Positions 35,936 to 45,196 of a stretch of 64,000 bases of DNA are shown in pieces (the stretch's first letter is position 1; each line of letters begins with the position of its first letter). Below the pieces are notes generated by a model. The model searched no databases. It had not been told where the DNA came from and saw nothing but the letters and a program-made list of their open reading frames with translations. A program made the translations under genes and the position numbers. Source of the DNA: Candidatus Zhuqueibacterota bacterium (GTDB lineage Bacteria > Zhuqueibacterota > Zhuqueibacteria > Zhuqueibacterales > Zhuqueibacteraceae); the NCBI GenBank assembly GCA_022616415.1, contig JAKEEU010000056.1:62001-126000 (forward strand). Reading direction: 5' to 3'.

Positions 35936-36556
35936 GGTTGCGGCAAATTGCCGCGTTACGATTTGAATTAAAGACCGGCGGTCTATGCTACGTTCTGTGC
36001 GACTTCCGCGACGGAGGCCTTTGGCTGTATATTATTACGTTTGCGCTCACTATGTTCAAGCGGATATACGGCGAATTTTCAGATGGTCAAAATTCGACTA
36101 GCAACAGAGAATTCTCTTGACAAAAATGAAAGTAAATCGTAACTTTGATATGTCGGTGGATGATTTTCGGCCATTACGGGAAGATGGTGATGAGATGAAA
36201 GACGAATGGTCTCGCCGTTGAGTCGTTTAATTCCAAAGTTGCATGCTTGATCACTTGAGCTTCAAGATTAACCGTTGGGGAAGTTTGGGAAATCAGATCT
36301 TTCCATATTCATTCAGGGCTGTCGGGCCGGAGCCGGCGTTACATGTTCTGATGCCATCATTTTTCCCTTTCTTGTTTTTGACTTCTCCCTCGCTGTGGAC
36401 TGGCTTCGCTTTATTTCAACAAGATAAAGGAAAAGCGGGTATTCCATCCCCAAAAATTCGTCAGCGCGCCGGCGTTTGTCAGGTGATCGCCGTTTTACGT
36501 TTAAGCCGAAGATGAAACTCGATTCAATGCACTGCAGCATGAACTGAAACAAACTC
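35936..36556. other. 620-bp region without a convincing gene
   Basis: No frame here has family similarity that I can recognise. A 31-codon frame at 36126-36221 ('VDDFRPLREDGDEMKDEW') has no upstream Shine-Dalgarno and no partner; it may be another gene scrap. The region separates the fragment-rich part of the window from the intact signalling cluster. Confidence 0.5.
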
Positions 36557-37705
36557 ATGGTAACGGAATTGGCAGTTAAACCGGCATTTCCCAATCTTGC
36601 CGTTGGAGAAATGCCGAGAAAAAATAAAATTTTGGTGGTCGATGATGTGCCGGTTAATGTGCAGCTTTTGACGACCTATTTGACCTCAGTTGGCTATGAA
36701 GTTGTGACGGCGCGTGATGGACAGGAGGCGCTTGATCAGGTGGCGGCAACGCTGCCGGATTTGATTTTGCTCGATGTGATGATGCCGAAGCTGAACGGCT
36801 TCGAGGTCTGCGAGCGTTTGAAATCCGACCCCACCACCCGCATCATTCCGGTGATCATGGTCACGGCGCTGAACGAAATCGAAGATAAAATCAAAGCGAC
36901 GGAATCCGGCGCGGACGACTTTGTCAGCAAGCCGTTCAACAAGCTGGAGCTGCTGACGCGCGTGAAGTCGCTGTTGCGCATCAAGCAACTGCACGACGAG
37001 CTGAGCGCGAAAGTGCGCGAGCTGGAGCTGGCGAGAGAACGCTTGCGGCAGTTGGCCATCACCGACGGCTTGACCGGTTTGTACAATCACCGCTATTTTA
37101 AAGAGCACCTCGAACAGGAGCTTTATCGTGCCAGCCGGCACCAGTCGCGGGTATCGGTGGTGATGGTCGATATCGATCACTTCAAAAAATTCAATGACAC
37201 GTATGGCCATCCGGCCGGCGATGCGATTTTGCGCGCTATCGCCATGTTGTTGAAAGAAAATATTCGCAAGATCGACCTGGCGGCGCGTTACGGCGGCGAG
37301 GAGTTTTGCTTGGTGTTGGTGGAAACCCCCAAAGCTGCGGCCATCGTTGTGGCCGAAAAGGTGCGCCGGTTGGTGGAAGCGCATCTCTTCGACCTTTTGC
37401 GAGACGGGCAATTGTTTCCTGCAACGGCGACGAACCAGCCGAGCGATGGGAGATTCTCCCAATCTTCGGCTGGGGAGGAGAAGAACCATAACTCCGGAAC
37501 GGAAGTCGTTGTGGCTGCGGAGCCATGGCAGGAAACTCACGTGATGCCGAGGAATAATTTGCGCGAAAAATTTCACACCACGATCAGCATGGGCATCGCC
37601 ACATTTCCGGACGACGCGGTGGAACTGAGCCAGCTCATCGAGGTGGCTGATCAGCGTTTGTACAAGGCAAAAAAACAAGGACGCAACCAGGTGGTCATGG
37701 AGTAG
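36557..37705 (+). CDS. PleD-like response regulator with GGDEF diguanylate cyclase domain
   Basis: The receiver (about 23-140) has 'ILVVDDVPVN' and the phospho-Asp in 'ILLDVMMPKLNG'. A short coiled coil leads to a GGDEF domain starting 'DGLTGLYNHRYF', with 'DIDHFKKFNDTYGH' and the active site 'RYGGEEF'. It should make cyclic di-GMP upon phosphorylation. Within the GGDEF domain, after 'LRDGQLF', about 50 extra residues precede 'KFHTTISMGIATFP'. This insert contains a palindromic DNA repeat. An alternative ATG exists at 36611. First gene of a five-gene same-strand signalling cluster. Confidence 0.88.
   Translation: MVTELAVKPAFPNLAVGEMPRKNKILVVDDVPVNVQLLTTYLTSVGYEVVTARDGQEALDQVAATLPDLILLDVMMPKLNGFEVCERLKSDPTTRIIPVIMVTALNEIEDKIKATESGADDFVSKPFNKLELLTRVKSLLRIKQLHDELSAKVRELELARERLRQLAITDGLTGLYNHRYFKEHLEQELYRASRHQSRVSVVMVDIDHFKKFNDTYGHPAGDAILRAIAMLLKENIRKIDLAARYGGEEFCLVLVETPKAAAIVVAEKVRRLVEAHLFDLLRDGQLFPATATNQPSDGRFSQSSAGEEKNHNSGTEVVVAAEPWQETHVMPRNNLREKFHTTISMGIATFPDDAVELSQLIEVADQRLYKAKKQGRNQVVME
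37435..37473. repeat. Palindromic repeat inserted in frame in the GGDEF domain
   Basis: CCAGCCGA...GATGGGAGA faces TCTCCCAATCTTCGGCTGG, an imperfect inverted repeat of 39 bp. It encodes 'QPSDGRFSQSSAG', part of the extra segment absent from ordinary GGDEF domains. It looks like a REP-type element that landed in frame and was tolerated in a surface loop. Confidence 0.6.
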
Positions 37706-37778
37706 GAACGTCATGCCCAAGTCAAAATCGTTGTGGGCTGTGGAGGTCGGGTTGTGAAGGCCGTGAATCAGGAAATCT

Positions 37779-39284
37779 ATGATTGATTTTCTCTTTTTCA
37801 TGCGGAAAACGATTTTCCGCAAAGTTTTCGTCATCACGTGGCTGGTGGCGCTGGTCCCGTTGTTTGTGCTCTGGCTTTATCTCATGAACGAGTTCCAGGG
37901 ATTTCAGGCGACCGGCCAAACGGCGGTGGTCTTTTATGCGTTTTTAGTTTTGGCCACGCTGTTGGCAATCATCGGCACGTATTTTCTTTCCAAGCGCATC
38001 AGCCTTCCCATCACCCACTTCACCCGCACGGCGACCGAGATCGCGCGCGGCAATTTCAACGAGCGCGTCATCGTCGAATCGCAAGATGAGCTTGGGCGGT
38101 TGGCAAAAATTTTCAATTATATGACGGAAGAGCTCCATCGCCTGCGCAAGATGGATTTGAACCGCATCATCAACGAGAAAAAGAAAAACGACACCATCAT
38201 CAAAAACATTGCCGACGGCGTCATCGTCACCGACCCCAACAACCGCATTCTCGTGATGAACTCGGTGATGGAATCCTGGTTTGGCATTCACGAAAAGGAG
38301 TGCCTCGGCAAGCCGCTGGAGCAGTGCATTTCCAACAACACGCTGCTGCAGTTCATCCGCCACGTATTGCAAAACGACGCCACAAAAAACACGCCGACCA
38401 CCGAAATCGTCATCAAATCCACCAAAACCTGGCGGGACATTTTTCTGCAAGCGCATGCGGCGCGGGTGAACAACGAGCAAAACGAGCTGATCGGCATCGT
38501 CACCATTTTGCGCGACATCACGCGCGAAAAAGAGATCGACCGCATGAAAACCGAGCTGGTGTCGATGGTGGCGCACGAGCTCCGCTCGCCGCTCACCTCG
38601 ATCTCCGGCTTCAGTGAGCTGCTGCTCGATCCGACAGTCAATCGCGAGCAATCGGAAGAATATGCGACGATCATTCTCAAGGAATCCAACCGGCTTAGTG
38701 ATCTTATCAACAAATTCCTCGACATCTCGAAAATCGAGGCGGGAAAAAGCCAGGCCAAAAAGGCGCCGATGCAAATCCGCGACGTGGTCGACAAGGTGCT
38801 GGACGTGAATCTCCACCAGGCGGAAAAGAAAGGCATCGTCGTCAGCGTCAAGGTTTCGCCGAATTTGCCGTTGGTGCTCGGCGACCCCGACATGCTGGAA
38901 CAGGTGGTTCTTAATTTGTTCACTAACGCCGTTAAATACAGCCCGGAAAATACGGCCATTGAAATTCGCCTGAAAGAGCGCGAGAGCGAAGTGTTGATCG
39001 AAGTCGAGGACAACGGGTACGGCATTTCCGAGAAATCGCAGCAAAGGTTGTTTGAAAAATTCTATCGGGTGACGGACAACGAAAAAGTGCGCGAGATCAC
39101 CGGCACCGGGCTTGGCCTGGCGCTGGTAAAAGAGATCGTCGAGATTCACGGCGGCTCGATTGCCGTTCAGAGCAAGCTTGGGGACGGCTCGACGTTTTCG
39201 TTTACGATTCCCAAATACTCCGGCCGTTTTCACGAAATGGAATTTGATGAGGTCGAAGTCGATATGGTCTCCGGCGCGTACTAA
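37779..39284 (+). CDS. Membrane sensor histidine kinase (HAMP-PAS-HisKA-HATPase)
   Basis: Two membrane helices ('FVITWLVALVPLFVLWLYLM', 'AFLVLATLLAIIGTYFL') flank a short periplasmic loop. A HAMP domain ('ITHFTRTATEIARGNF'), a PAS domain ('IADGVIVTDPNNRILVMN'), the His-box 'SMVAHELRSPLTSISGF', and ATPase boxes 'NLFTNAVKYSPEN', 'VEDNGYGIS' and 'GTGLGLALVKEI' follow. The tiny periplasmic loop suggests it senses membrane or cytoplasmic cues. Likely partners are the receivers in this cluster. Confidence 0.9.
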   Translation: MIDFLFFMRKTIFRKVFVITWLVALVPLFVLWLYLMNEFQGFQATGQTAVVFYAFLVLATLLAIIGTYFLSKRISLPITHFTRTATEIARGNFNERVIVESQDELGRLAKIFNYMTEELHRLRKMDLNRIINEKKKNDTIIKNIADGVIVTDPNNRILVMNSVMESWFGIHEKECLGKPLEQCISNNTLLQFIRHVLQNDATKNTPTTEIVIKSTKTWRDIFLQAHAARVNNEQNELIGIVTILRDITREKEIDRMKTELVSMVAHELRSPLTSISGFSELLLDPTVNREQSEEYATIILKESNRLSDLINKFLDISKIEAGKSQAKKAPMQIRDVVDKVLDVNLHQAEKKGIVVSVKVSPNLPLVLGDPDMLEQVVLNLFTNAVKYSPENTAIEIRLKERESEVLIEVEDNGYGISEKSQQRLFEKFYRVTDNEKVREITGTGLGLALVKEIVEIHGGSIAVQSKLGDGSTFSFTIPKYSGRFHEMEFDEVEVDMVSGAY

Positions 39285-39388
39285 AATGCTCGCCGGTTGG
39301 CCCGTTTGCCAGTTAATCGGTGAAGGATTTTTCGGCAGTTTCAACCGGCTAACGGGCAAACCAGCAAACCAGCTAACCTTACGAAGGG

Positions 39389-40405
39389 ATGCTTGTGGAA
39401 TCGAGGAAAGTTCTGCTCAAGGATTCCTTGTGGGCGCTGCCGGTGCGGATCAAGAAACTTCTGGTTGCACCGGTTCAGCGTCGCGGCAAAGGGATGGCAG
39501 TGGCGGCGAGGCACGATGGCGATCGGCGAGAGGAAGAGCGCGCCTCGATTTCCCGCTCGAAAACTAAAATCGCGCCGAAAAAGTCGCCCTGGCAACGGCG
39601 CCGCCGGTTTCGCGCGCGCTTGTCCGAGGCCCAAAAGCACGCGCGGCAGCTCGAGGCGCTCAATCGCCTGCAGGCCGAATTTATCGCCAACGTCAGCCAT
39701 GAGCTGCGCACGCCGCTCAACGGCATTCTCGGCTATGCCGAGCTTTTGCGCGATGGCATGTACGGCCAATTGGCGCCGGCGCAGCAGGAGGTGGTTGAAC
39801 ACATTCGCGCTTGCGGCAATCACCTGCTCGACTTGGTCAACGAAATTCTCGATCTCTCGCGCTTGCAGCAGCACCAAATGCAGCTCGAGATCTCGACGAT
39901 TGCGCCGGTGGAATTGATTGAGGCCGCGGCTGCGGCGGTAGATCCGCTCGCCCGGCAGCGGCGCTTGAATTTGGTTACCCGCTGCGAGCCGGACCTGCCG
40001 CTTTTGCGGGTGGATTTTCGCCGGCTGTATCAAGTGTTGTTGAACTTGCTCAGCAATGCCATTAAATTCACGAAGGAGGGAACGGTGGAAATCGGCGCGC
40101 GCCGCGAGAGCAACGGCATTCGTTTTCACGTGAAAGACACCGGCATCGGCATCGCGCCGGAATTTGCGCGTTACGTCTTCAAGGAATTTCACCAGCTTGC
40201 CCCGGTTTTTTCGCTGCAAAGAAACGAGCGATCAGCCGCCCCACTAAAGGGTGAACCACCGGATGGCGTTGCCCGACCGTTTGGCGGCGTGGGCCTGGGA
40301 CTCAGTCTCTCAAAACGCTTGGTCGAATTGCACGGCGGCAAAATCGCCTACGCGACCAAGGAGAACGAGGGGACGGAGTTTTATTTTCATATTCCGATTG
40401 CCTGA
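39389..40405 (+). CDS. Soluble histidine kinase (HisKA-HATPase)
   Basis: The 338-residue protein lacks membrane segments. A basic N-terminal ~85 residues precede a coiled coil, the His-box 'ANVSHELRTPLNGILGYAEL', and ATPase boxes 'NLLSNAIKFTKEG', 'VKDTGIGI' and 'GGVGLGLSLSKRL'. A loop of about 20 unusual residues ('NERSAAPLKGEPPDGVARP') sits just before the G2 box. Without a sensor domain it probably acts with another protein of the cluster. The weak RBS (GAAGGG) and TTG/GTG-rich start region leave the first residues uncertain. Confidence 0.83.
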   Translation: MLVESRKVLLKDSLWALPVRIKKLLVAPVQRRGKGMAVAARHDGDRREEERASISRSKTKIAPKKSPWQRRRRFRARLSEAQKHARQLEALNRLQAEFIANVSHELRTPLNGILGYAELLRDGMYGQLAPAQQEVVEHIRACGNHLLDLVNEILDLSRLQQHQMQLEISTIAPVELIEAAAAAVDPLARQRRLNLVTRCEPDLPLLRVDFRRLYQVLLNLLSNAIKFTKEGTVEIGARRESNGIRFHVKDTGIGIAPEFARYVFKEFHQLAPVFSLQRNERSAAPLKGEPPDGVARPFGGVGLGLSLSKRLVELHGGKIAYATKENEGTEFYFHIPIA

Positions 40406-40453
40406 GCCGGTAAGATATTAACCGCTAATAAACGCGAATAAAGGGAAAGTTGA

Positions 40454-42697
40454 GTGGTGGACAATTACGACAATATCCGTTCCTCTGATGCCTCAACGCC
40501 GGCGGCCGACAAGCCGGCGAAACGGCTCAAAAGCCCGGCGGGGCTTTTGGGGTCGGCTGTCGAGCTGTCCAAAGACGAGCCGGCCACGGAGGAACTCGTC
40601 GTCGACGAGGCCGGATTGTTTCCGGAATCGCCCAAGCCAAAGCGCGACAAGAAAACCATTCTCGTCATCGACGACGACGCCGACCAGCGCGAGATCACCC
40701 AAAAAATTCTCACCGGCGCCGGATACGATTTTCTCGAAGCTGCAAATGGCGAAGGCGGGCTCCGCCTGCTCCTGGAAAAGAAGCCGGATTTGGTGCTGCT
40801 CGATTACGTCATGCCGCACTTGAGCGGCGCCGAGGTGCTGCAGGAATTGGCGAGCAACCCGCTTTATCGCAGCGTCAACGAAACGCCGGTGATCATGCTG
40901 ACGGCGAAGATGCGGCAGGACGTCAATTACACGCGGCTCTTTCAGTTGGGGCTCAGCATGTATCTGGAAAAGCCGTTTGCCAGCCGCGAGCTGGTCAACG
41001 TCATCGACAATGTTTTTATCTTGCACGACCTGCGCCAGCGCAACCGCGAGTTGGAGCAGCGCATCAAGCGCACCGAATACAAGTATCAGGATCTCATTGA
41101 AAACGCCAGCGATCTGATCTTTACGCTCAACACCCACGGTCAGTTTGTTTTCATCAATCGCCGCCTCTCCGTGCTCACCGGCTATCTGCGCGAAGCCTGG
41201 AAAGACCGGAATTTTGCCGATATGGTTTTGCCGGAAGACCGCGCCAGCGCCGAGATCAATTTTCGCAACACCCTCAAAGGCAAGTCGCGCATTTTCGAGA
41301 TGCGCATCCGCGCGCAGACCGGCAAGATCATTTATCTTTCCACCAACATCAACCCCATCTTCGACCGCGGCGAAGTCGTCGGCTGCGTCGGCATTGCGCG
41401 CGACGTGACCCAGCGCAAGAAGCTCGAACAGGAAATCACCGAACTGAAAAATTTCAACGAGAGCATCATTCAAAGCATCGGCTCCGGCCTGATGACCGTC
41501 GATCTCGAGCGCCGGATCACTTCGTTCAACCAAGCCGCGGAAGAAGTGCTCGGCTGGCGCGCCTACGAGGTGGTGGGCCGCTACCTCGACGAGATTTTTT
41601 CGCCGGAAGAACGCCAGCGCCTGCTGACTTCGAACAGCTTGGAATTTGCCAACACCATTGCCTCCTCAACTCATCATAATAAAACTGACGCCGATCTCAA
41701 GCCTTCATTATCGACCTGGAACCCAAAGACCTCGGACCTTAAGATTTCGGACTTCAAGGCCTCGGACTTTAAGACTTCGGACACAAAAGCTTCGGACGAC
41801 TTGGAAACCGGCGGATTGCCAAACCGCGAAATGGAGATCAAACGCAAAGACGGGAAAACCATTCACGTCGGCTTTTCGGTGACGTCTCGCATCGACAACC
41901 ACAATCAACGCGTAGGAACGATCATTTCATTTCGTGACATTTCGCTGATCAAGCAGATGCAGGCCGAGGTGTTGCGCATGGATCGTCTGGCCTCGTTGGG
42001 CGTTCTCGCCAGCGGCATTGCGCACGAAATCCGCAACCCGCTGGCCGGCATCAAAACCGTGGCGCAAACGCTCGAAGAAGACATCGATCCCAACGACAAC
42101 CGGCGTGAATACGTGGCGCGGATCATCCGCCAGGTGAATCGGATGGACGATCTGTTGAAAACGCTGTTTTCGTATGCCCGGCCAAAATCGCCGGTGCCGA
42201 GCAAGTGCCGCTTGCAGGATATCGTCAGCGAAGTCAAAGCGCTCATGCAGCAACGCTTCGAAAAGAGCGGCATCGAGTTTGTCGAAAATTACGCGCACGA
42301 CTTGCCGCCGGCTTACGTCGATTTCCAGCAGATTCAACAGGTGTTCTTCAACCTGTTTCTCAATGCCATCGACGCCATGCCGGCCGGCGGCAAATTGATG
42401 GTCGTGGCACGTCCCCTATTGACGACGTTGCCACGCGTCGACCGCCGCCGGCGCCACGCCTCGCCAAACAAGCGCACGTGGCATTCCGAAGTTTGCGTGA
42501 TCGACACCGGCGAAGGCATCCCCCCGGAAAATTTGCAAGCCATCTTCGACCCGTTTTTTACAACCAAGCCGCAAGGCTCGGGTTTGGGATTGTCGATCGT
42601 TTACCGCATTATCGAGGAGCATCATGGCGACATCCACGTTCAGAGTGAGGTGGGGAAGGGGACGACGTTTGCCATGCTGCTGCCGATCGAGGAATAA
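40454..42697 (+). CDS. Receiver-PAS-PAS histidine kinase (NtrB-like)
   Basis: The N-terminal receiver (about 70-195: 'ILVIDDDADQRE', phospho-Asp in 'VLLDYVMPHLSG') is followed by two PAS domains ('LIENASDLIFTLNTHGQFVF'; 'IIQSIGSGLMTVDLERRITSF' in blocks), the His-box 'ASGIAHEIRNPLAGIKTVAQ' and ATPase boxes 'LFLNAIDAMPAGG', 'IDTGEGIPPENL' and 'GSGLGLSIVYRI'. The 'HEIRNPL' kinase type pairs with NtrC-like activators, and one lies directly downstream. The second PAS holds a low-complexity tract of repeated 'SDxKxSD' (about 41727-41800). The start is a GTG at 40454. Confidence 0.9.
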   Translation: MVDNYDNIRSSDASTPAADKPAKRLKSPAGLLGSAVELSKDEPATEELVVDEAGLFPESPKPKRDKKTILVIDDDADQREITQKILTGAGYDFLEAANGEGGLRLLLEKKPDLVLLDYVMPHLSGAEVLQELASNPLYRSVNETPVIMLTAKMRQDVNYTRLFQLGLSMYLEKPFASRELVNVIDNVFILHDLRQRNRELEQRIKRTEYKYQDLIENASDLIFTLNTHGQFVFINRRLSVLTGYLREAWKDRNFADMVLPEDRASAEINFRNTLKGKSRIFEMRIRAQTGKIIYLSTNINPIFDRGEVVGCVGIARDVTQRKKLEQEITELKNFNESIIQSIGSGLMTVDLERRITSFNQAAEEVLGWRAYEVVGRYLDEIFSPEERQRLLTSNSLEFANTIASSTHHNKTDADLKPSLSTWNPKTSDLKISDFKASDFKTSDTKASDDLETGGLPNREMEIKRKDGKTIHVGFSVTSRIDNHNQRVGTIISFRDISLIKQMQAEVLRMDRLASLGVLASGIAHEIRNPLAGIKTVAQTLEEDIDPNDNRREYVARIIRQVNRMDDLLKTLFSYARPKSPVPSKCRLQDIVSEVKALMQQRFEKSGIEFVENYAHDLPPAYVDFQQIQQVFFNLFLNAIDAMPAGGKLMVVARPLLTTLPRVDRRRRHASPNKRTWHSEVCVIDTGEGIPPENLQAIFDPFFTTKPQGSGLGLSIVYRIIEEHHGDIHVQSEVGKGTTFAMLLPIEE

Positions 42698-42783
42698 GCT
42701 AACATTATCCGGGTGATTCGCGAAACCCGGATACTAGAAGCTTTCTTTTAAATTCTTTCATGTGTGATTGATGGAGTTGAGCC

Positions 42784-44172
42784 GTGAATAAAGCCACCTT
42801 GCTCATTGTCGAAGACAATGCCGATTTGTGCCAAACGCTGGCGGAGATTTTTCGCAAGAACGGGCACAAGGTGCATACCGCTCTTTCCGGCGCCGAAGCG
42901 CAGAGAATTTTGAAAGCAGAGCTGATCGATCTCGTTTTGCTCGATCTGCGCCTGCCTGACATGAGCGGCATCAAAGTGCTCGAATTTGTCAAAGAAGTCG
43001 ATCCGGACATCATGGTAATTATGATCACGGCGGTGGCCAACGATCCGCGCCCGGCCGTGGAAGCGATGAAAGCCGGCGCTTACGATTATTTGACCAAGCC
43101 GTTCGAATTGGACGAAGTAAAGCTCGTAGTGGCAAAGGCGCTCGAGACCGCCGGCCTCAAGCGCGAAGTCTCCCGCCTAAAGCAGCAGCAACATGGAAAA
43201 TTTCCGGATGAAGAATTGTTCGGCAACAGCCAGGTGATGCAGGAAGTCAAGAACCTGATCAAGATCGTCAGCGAAACGCCGCGAACTTCGGTGTTGATTC
43301 AAGGCGAGAGCGGCACCGGCAAAGAGTTGGTCGCCAATTCGATTCACAAATGGAGCGCCCGTGCCGACAAGCCGTTTGTTCCGATTAATTGCAGCGCCAT
43401 TCCCGAGAATCTGCTGGAATCGGAATTGTTCGGCCACGAGAAGGGCGCGTTCACGGACGCCAAAGGCCTGAAGAAAGGAATGTTCGAACTGGCCAACATG
43501 GGCACCATTTTTCTCGACGAGATGGCGAGTTTGCGTTTGTCGCTGCAGCCGAAGATTCTTCGAGTTTTGGAAACGCAGACGTTTCGGCGCATCGGCGGCA
43601 CGGTCGATATTCAAATCGACGTGCGCGTGATTGCCGCCACCAACCGTGATTTGCAGGTGATGGTGCAGCAAGGCGAGTTTCGCGAAGATCTTTATTATCG
43701 CTTGAAAGTCATGGTCATCAGCCTGCCGCCGTTGCGCGAGCGCATCGAAGATATTCTGCCGCTGGCCGCGATCTTTATCGAGAAAAACAACAAAGAATTC
43801 AACAAGAACATCGTCGGCCTCAGCGAGGAAACCCAGGCGCTGCTCCTGAAATATCGTTGGCCCGGCAACGTGCGCGAGCTGAAGAACGTCATCGAGCGCG
43901 CCGTGATTCTCTGCCAGGGCGGTTATCTGCTGCCCGAGCATTTGCCGCTCGAGCTGCGCAGCGAGAAGAGCGCCGGTGCCGTTTTTCCGCTGGCGAACAC
44001 CGGCAATGGTAATCTGGCGCCAGCCGATCTCTCGCTCGACGAAATGGAAAAGCGCCACATTCAGGCGGTGCTGTTGCAGCACAACGGCAACAAATCCAAA
44101 ACCTCGCGCGCGCTCAATATTTCGCGCTCGACGCTGCGGGAGAAAATGAAGCTGTATGGGATTGCGGGATAG
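42784..44172 (+). CDS. NtrC-family sigma-54-dependent response regulator
   Basis: The order is receiver ('LLIVEDNADLC', phospho-Asp in 'VLLDLRLPDMSG'), AAA+ domain (Walker A 'GESGTGKELVA', sigma-54 contact loop 'GAFTDA', Walker B 'GTIFLDEMASL', 'RIGGT'), then a Fis-type helix-turn-helix ('NKSKTSRALNISRSTLREKM'). The L1 loop reads GAFTDA instead of the usual GAFTGA, a known tolerated variant class. It should activate sigma-54 promoters when phosphorylated, probably by the kinase immediately upstream. The start is a GTG. Confidence 0.92.
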   Translation: MNKATLLIVEDNADLCQTLAEIFRKNGHKVHTALSGAEAQRILKAELIDLVLLDLRLPDMSGIKVLEFVKEVDPDIMVIMITAVANDPRPAVEAMKAGAYDYLTKPFELDEVKLVVAKALETAGLKREVSRLKQQQHGKFPDEELFGNSQVMQEVKNLIKIVSETPRTSVLIQGESGTGKELVANSIHKWSARADKPFVPINCSAIPENLLESELFGHEKGAFTDAKGLKKGMFELANMGTIFLDEMASLRLSLQPKILRVLETQTFRRIGGTVDIQIDVRVIAATNRDLQVMVQQGEFREDLYYRLKVMVISLPPLRERIEDILPLAAIFIEKNNKEFNKNIVGLSEETQALLLKYRWPGNVRELKNVIERAVILCQGGYLLPEHLPLELRSEKSAGAVFPLANTGNGNLAPADLSLDEMEKRHIQAVLLQHNGNKSKTSRALNISRSTLREKMKLYGIAG

Positions 44173-44200
44173 GGCAAAATAAACTTAAGGAGATAAAATT

Positions 44201-44428
44201 ATGTCTCAACGCGTTCTTATCGACTTGGAACTGCCCGCTGACCTGGATAAATTTAAATTACCCAGAGCGGTTGATGAGCGACTGCAAGCTTTGCTGGATC
44301 GCCAAGATCGGGGCGAAACGCTTACTCCTGTTGAGCGTATGGAAGCGGAAGGTTTGGTGAATTTGGCTGAACTTCTTTCTTTGTTGCGTATACGTGTACA
44401 AAGTGCAGCACAACCAACGTCACACTGA
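44201..44428 (+). CDS. Small protein upstream of the HNH nuclease
   Basis: This 75-residue protein begins 'VLIDLELPADLDKFKLPRAV' and has a helical, acidic body ('ERLQALLDRQDRGETLTPVE'). AAGGAG precedes the ATG by 8 nt. It ends 4 nt before the HNH gene, so the two form a pair; size and order would fit an accessory or antitoxin-like protein. I do not recognise the family. Confidence 0.6.
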   Translation: MSQRVLIDLELPADLDKFKLPRAVDERLQALLDRQDRGETLTPVERMEAEGLVNLAELLSLLRIRVQSAAQPTSH

Positions 44429-44432
44429 CGAG

Positions 44433-44858
44433 ATGAGTTATATTCCAGCCAGTTTAAAACAGTTTGTGATATTAAGAGCGGTTTCACGGTGCGAATATTG
44501 TCGACTGCCACAAGAAGGGCAAGAAGCCACCTTCCATACTGACCATATAGTTCCTGTGGCTGCCGGGGGCGAAACTGTTGCAGAAAATTTAGCTTTGGCA
44601 TGCGTGTCTTGTTCACTGCGCAAAGGGGCACGCCAGACGGCGAATGATCCACAAAGCGGAAAAGAAGTTGTTCTTTACAACCCTCGAATTGATGAGTGGT
44701 ACGAGCACTTTAAATGGAATGGGACTTATCTCATTGGCTTAACTGCGAGCGGACGAGCAACAATTGAGGCATTGGATATGAATCGACCGCTGATACTGGC
44801 CATCCGACGGGCAGAAGCCCAAATTGGCCGCCTTCCTCCATTTGAAGAGTATGTTTGA
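44433..44858 (+). CDS. HNH endonuclease
   Basis: The 141-residue protein has 'RCEYCRLPQ', 'HTDHIVPVAAGGE', 'ENLALACVSCSLRKG' and 'LYNPRIDEWYEHFKW', the HNH fold with its two zinc-binding Cys pairs and catalytic His. The second half ('NPRxDxWxEHFxW') is typical of stand-alone HNH nucleases found in many bacterial genomes. The ATG at 44433 is preferred over the in-frame upstream start at 44394, which overlaps the small gene. Role (mobility, defence or toxin) is not evident. Confidence 0.85.
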   Translation: MSYIPASLKQFVILRAVSRCEYCRLPQEGQEATFHTDHIVPVAAGGETVAENLALACVSCSLRKGARQTANDPQSGKEVVLYNPRIDEWYEHFKWNGTYLIGLTASGRATIEALDMNRPLILAIRRAEAQIGRLPPFEEYV

Positions 44859-44875
44859 TAGCAAACTTTTTGCAT

Positions 44876-44913
44876 TCATGGCGTATAGCTCACCCCCCTG
44901 CTATACGCCATGA
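44876..44913. terminator. Strong 14-bp hairpin after the HNH gene
   Basis: TCATGGCGTATAGC and GCTATACGCCATGA form a perfect 14-bp stem around a C-rich 10-nt loop, 18 nt after the HNH stop. There is no T-run, so termination may be Rho-assisted, or it may be a mobile palindrome. Confidence 0.5.
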
Positions 44914-45034
44914 GCTCATTATATTCAACGGGCGCGGCGCCGCACCTCCGTAGGCGAACACCGCGCCAGCACTTTCTTCAAAACTTGTTGCACTCCCCGT
45001 ACCCTACCGAGCTTCGATCAGAGTTAAAATCCCT

Positions 45035-45173
45035 GTCCCGACTTTCCTTGCGTTTTCATCAAGGAAAGCCGGGACGATTTACCGCTTGCGGATCGAGCGG
45101 ACCCGCCGTGTGCAATATCAAAATCCAACCAGCCCCGATTTTGCTTTTGTAATTTTACAAGGAAGATCGGGGC
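45035..45173. repeat. Pair of intergenic hairpins
   Basis: The first (45035-45075) pairs GTCCCGACTTTCCTTG with CAAGGAAAGCCGGGAC, one mismatch. The second (45132-45173) pairs GCCCCGAT with ATCGGGGC, with an inner stem around TTTTGTAATTTTACAAGG. The rest of the 44.9-45.2 kb gap shows no gene. They resemble REP-like elements; convergent transcripts end here. Confidence 0.5.
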
Positions 45174-45196
45174 GACAAGCAACCAGCAACCAGCAT

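Noticed and set aside
36126..36221. 31-codon frame in the 36-kb gap
   Set aside because: Too short, no RBS or terminator, no partner; kept only as a remark in the gap entry.
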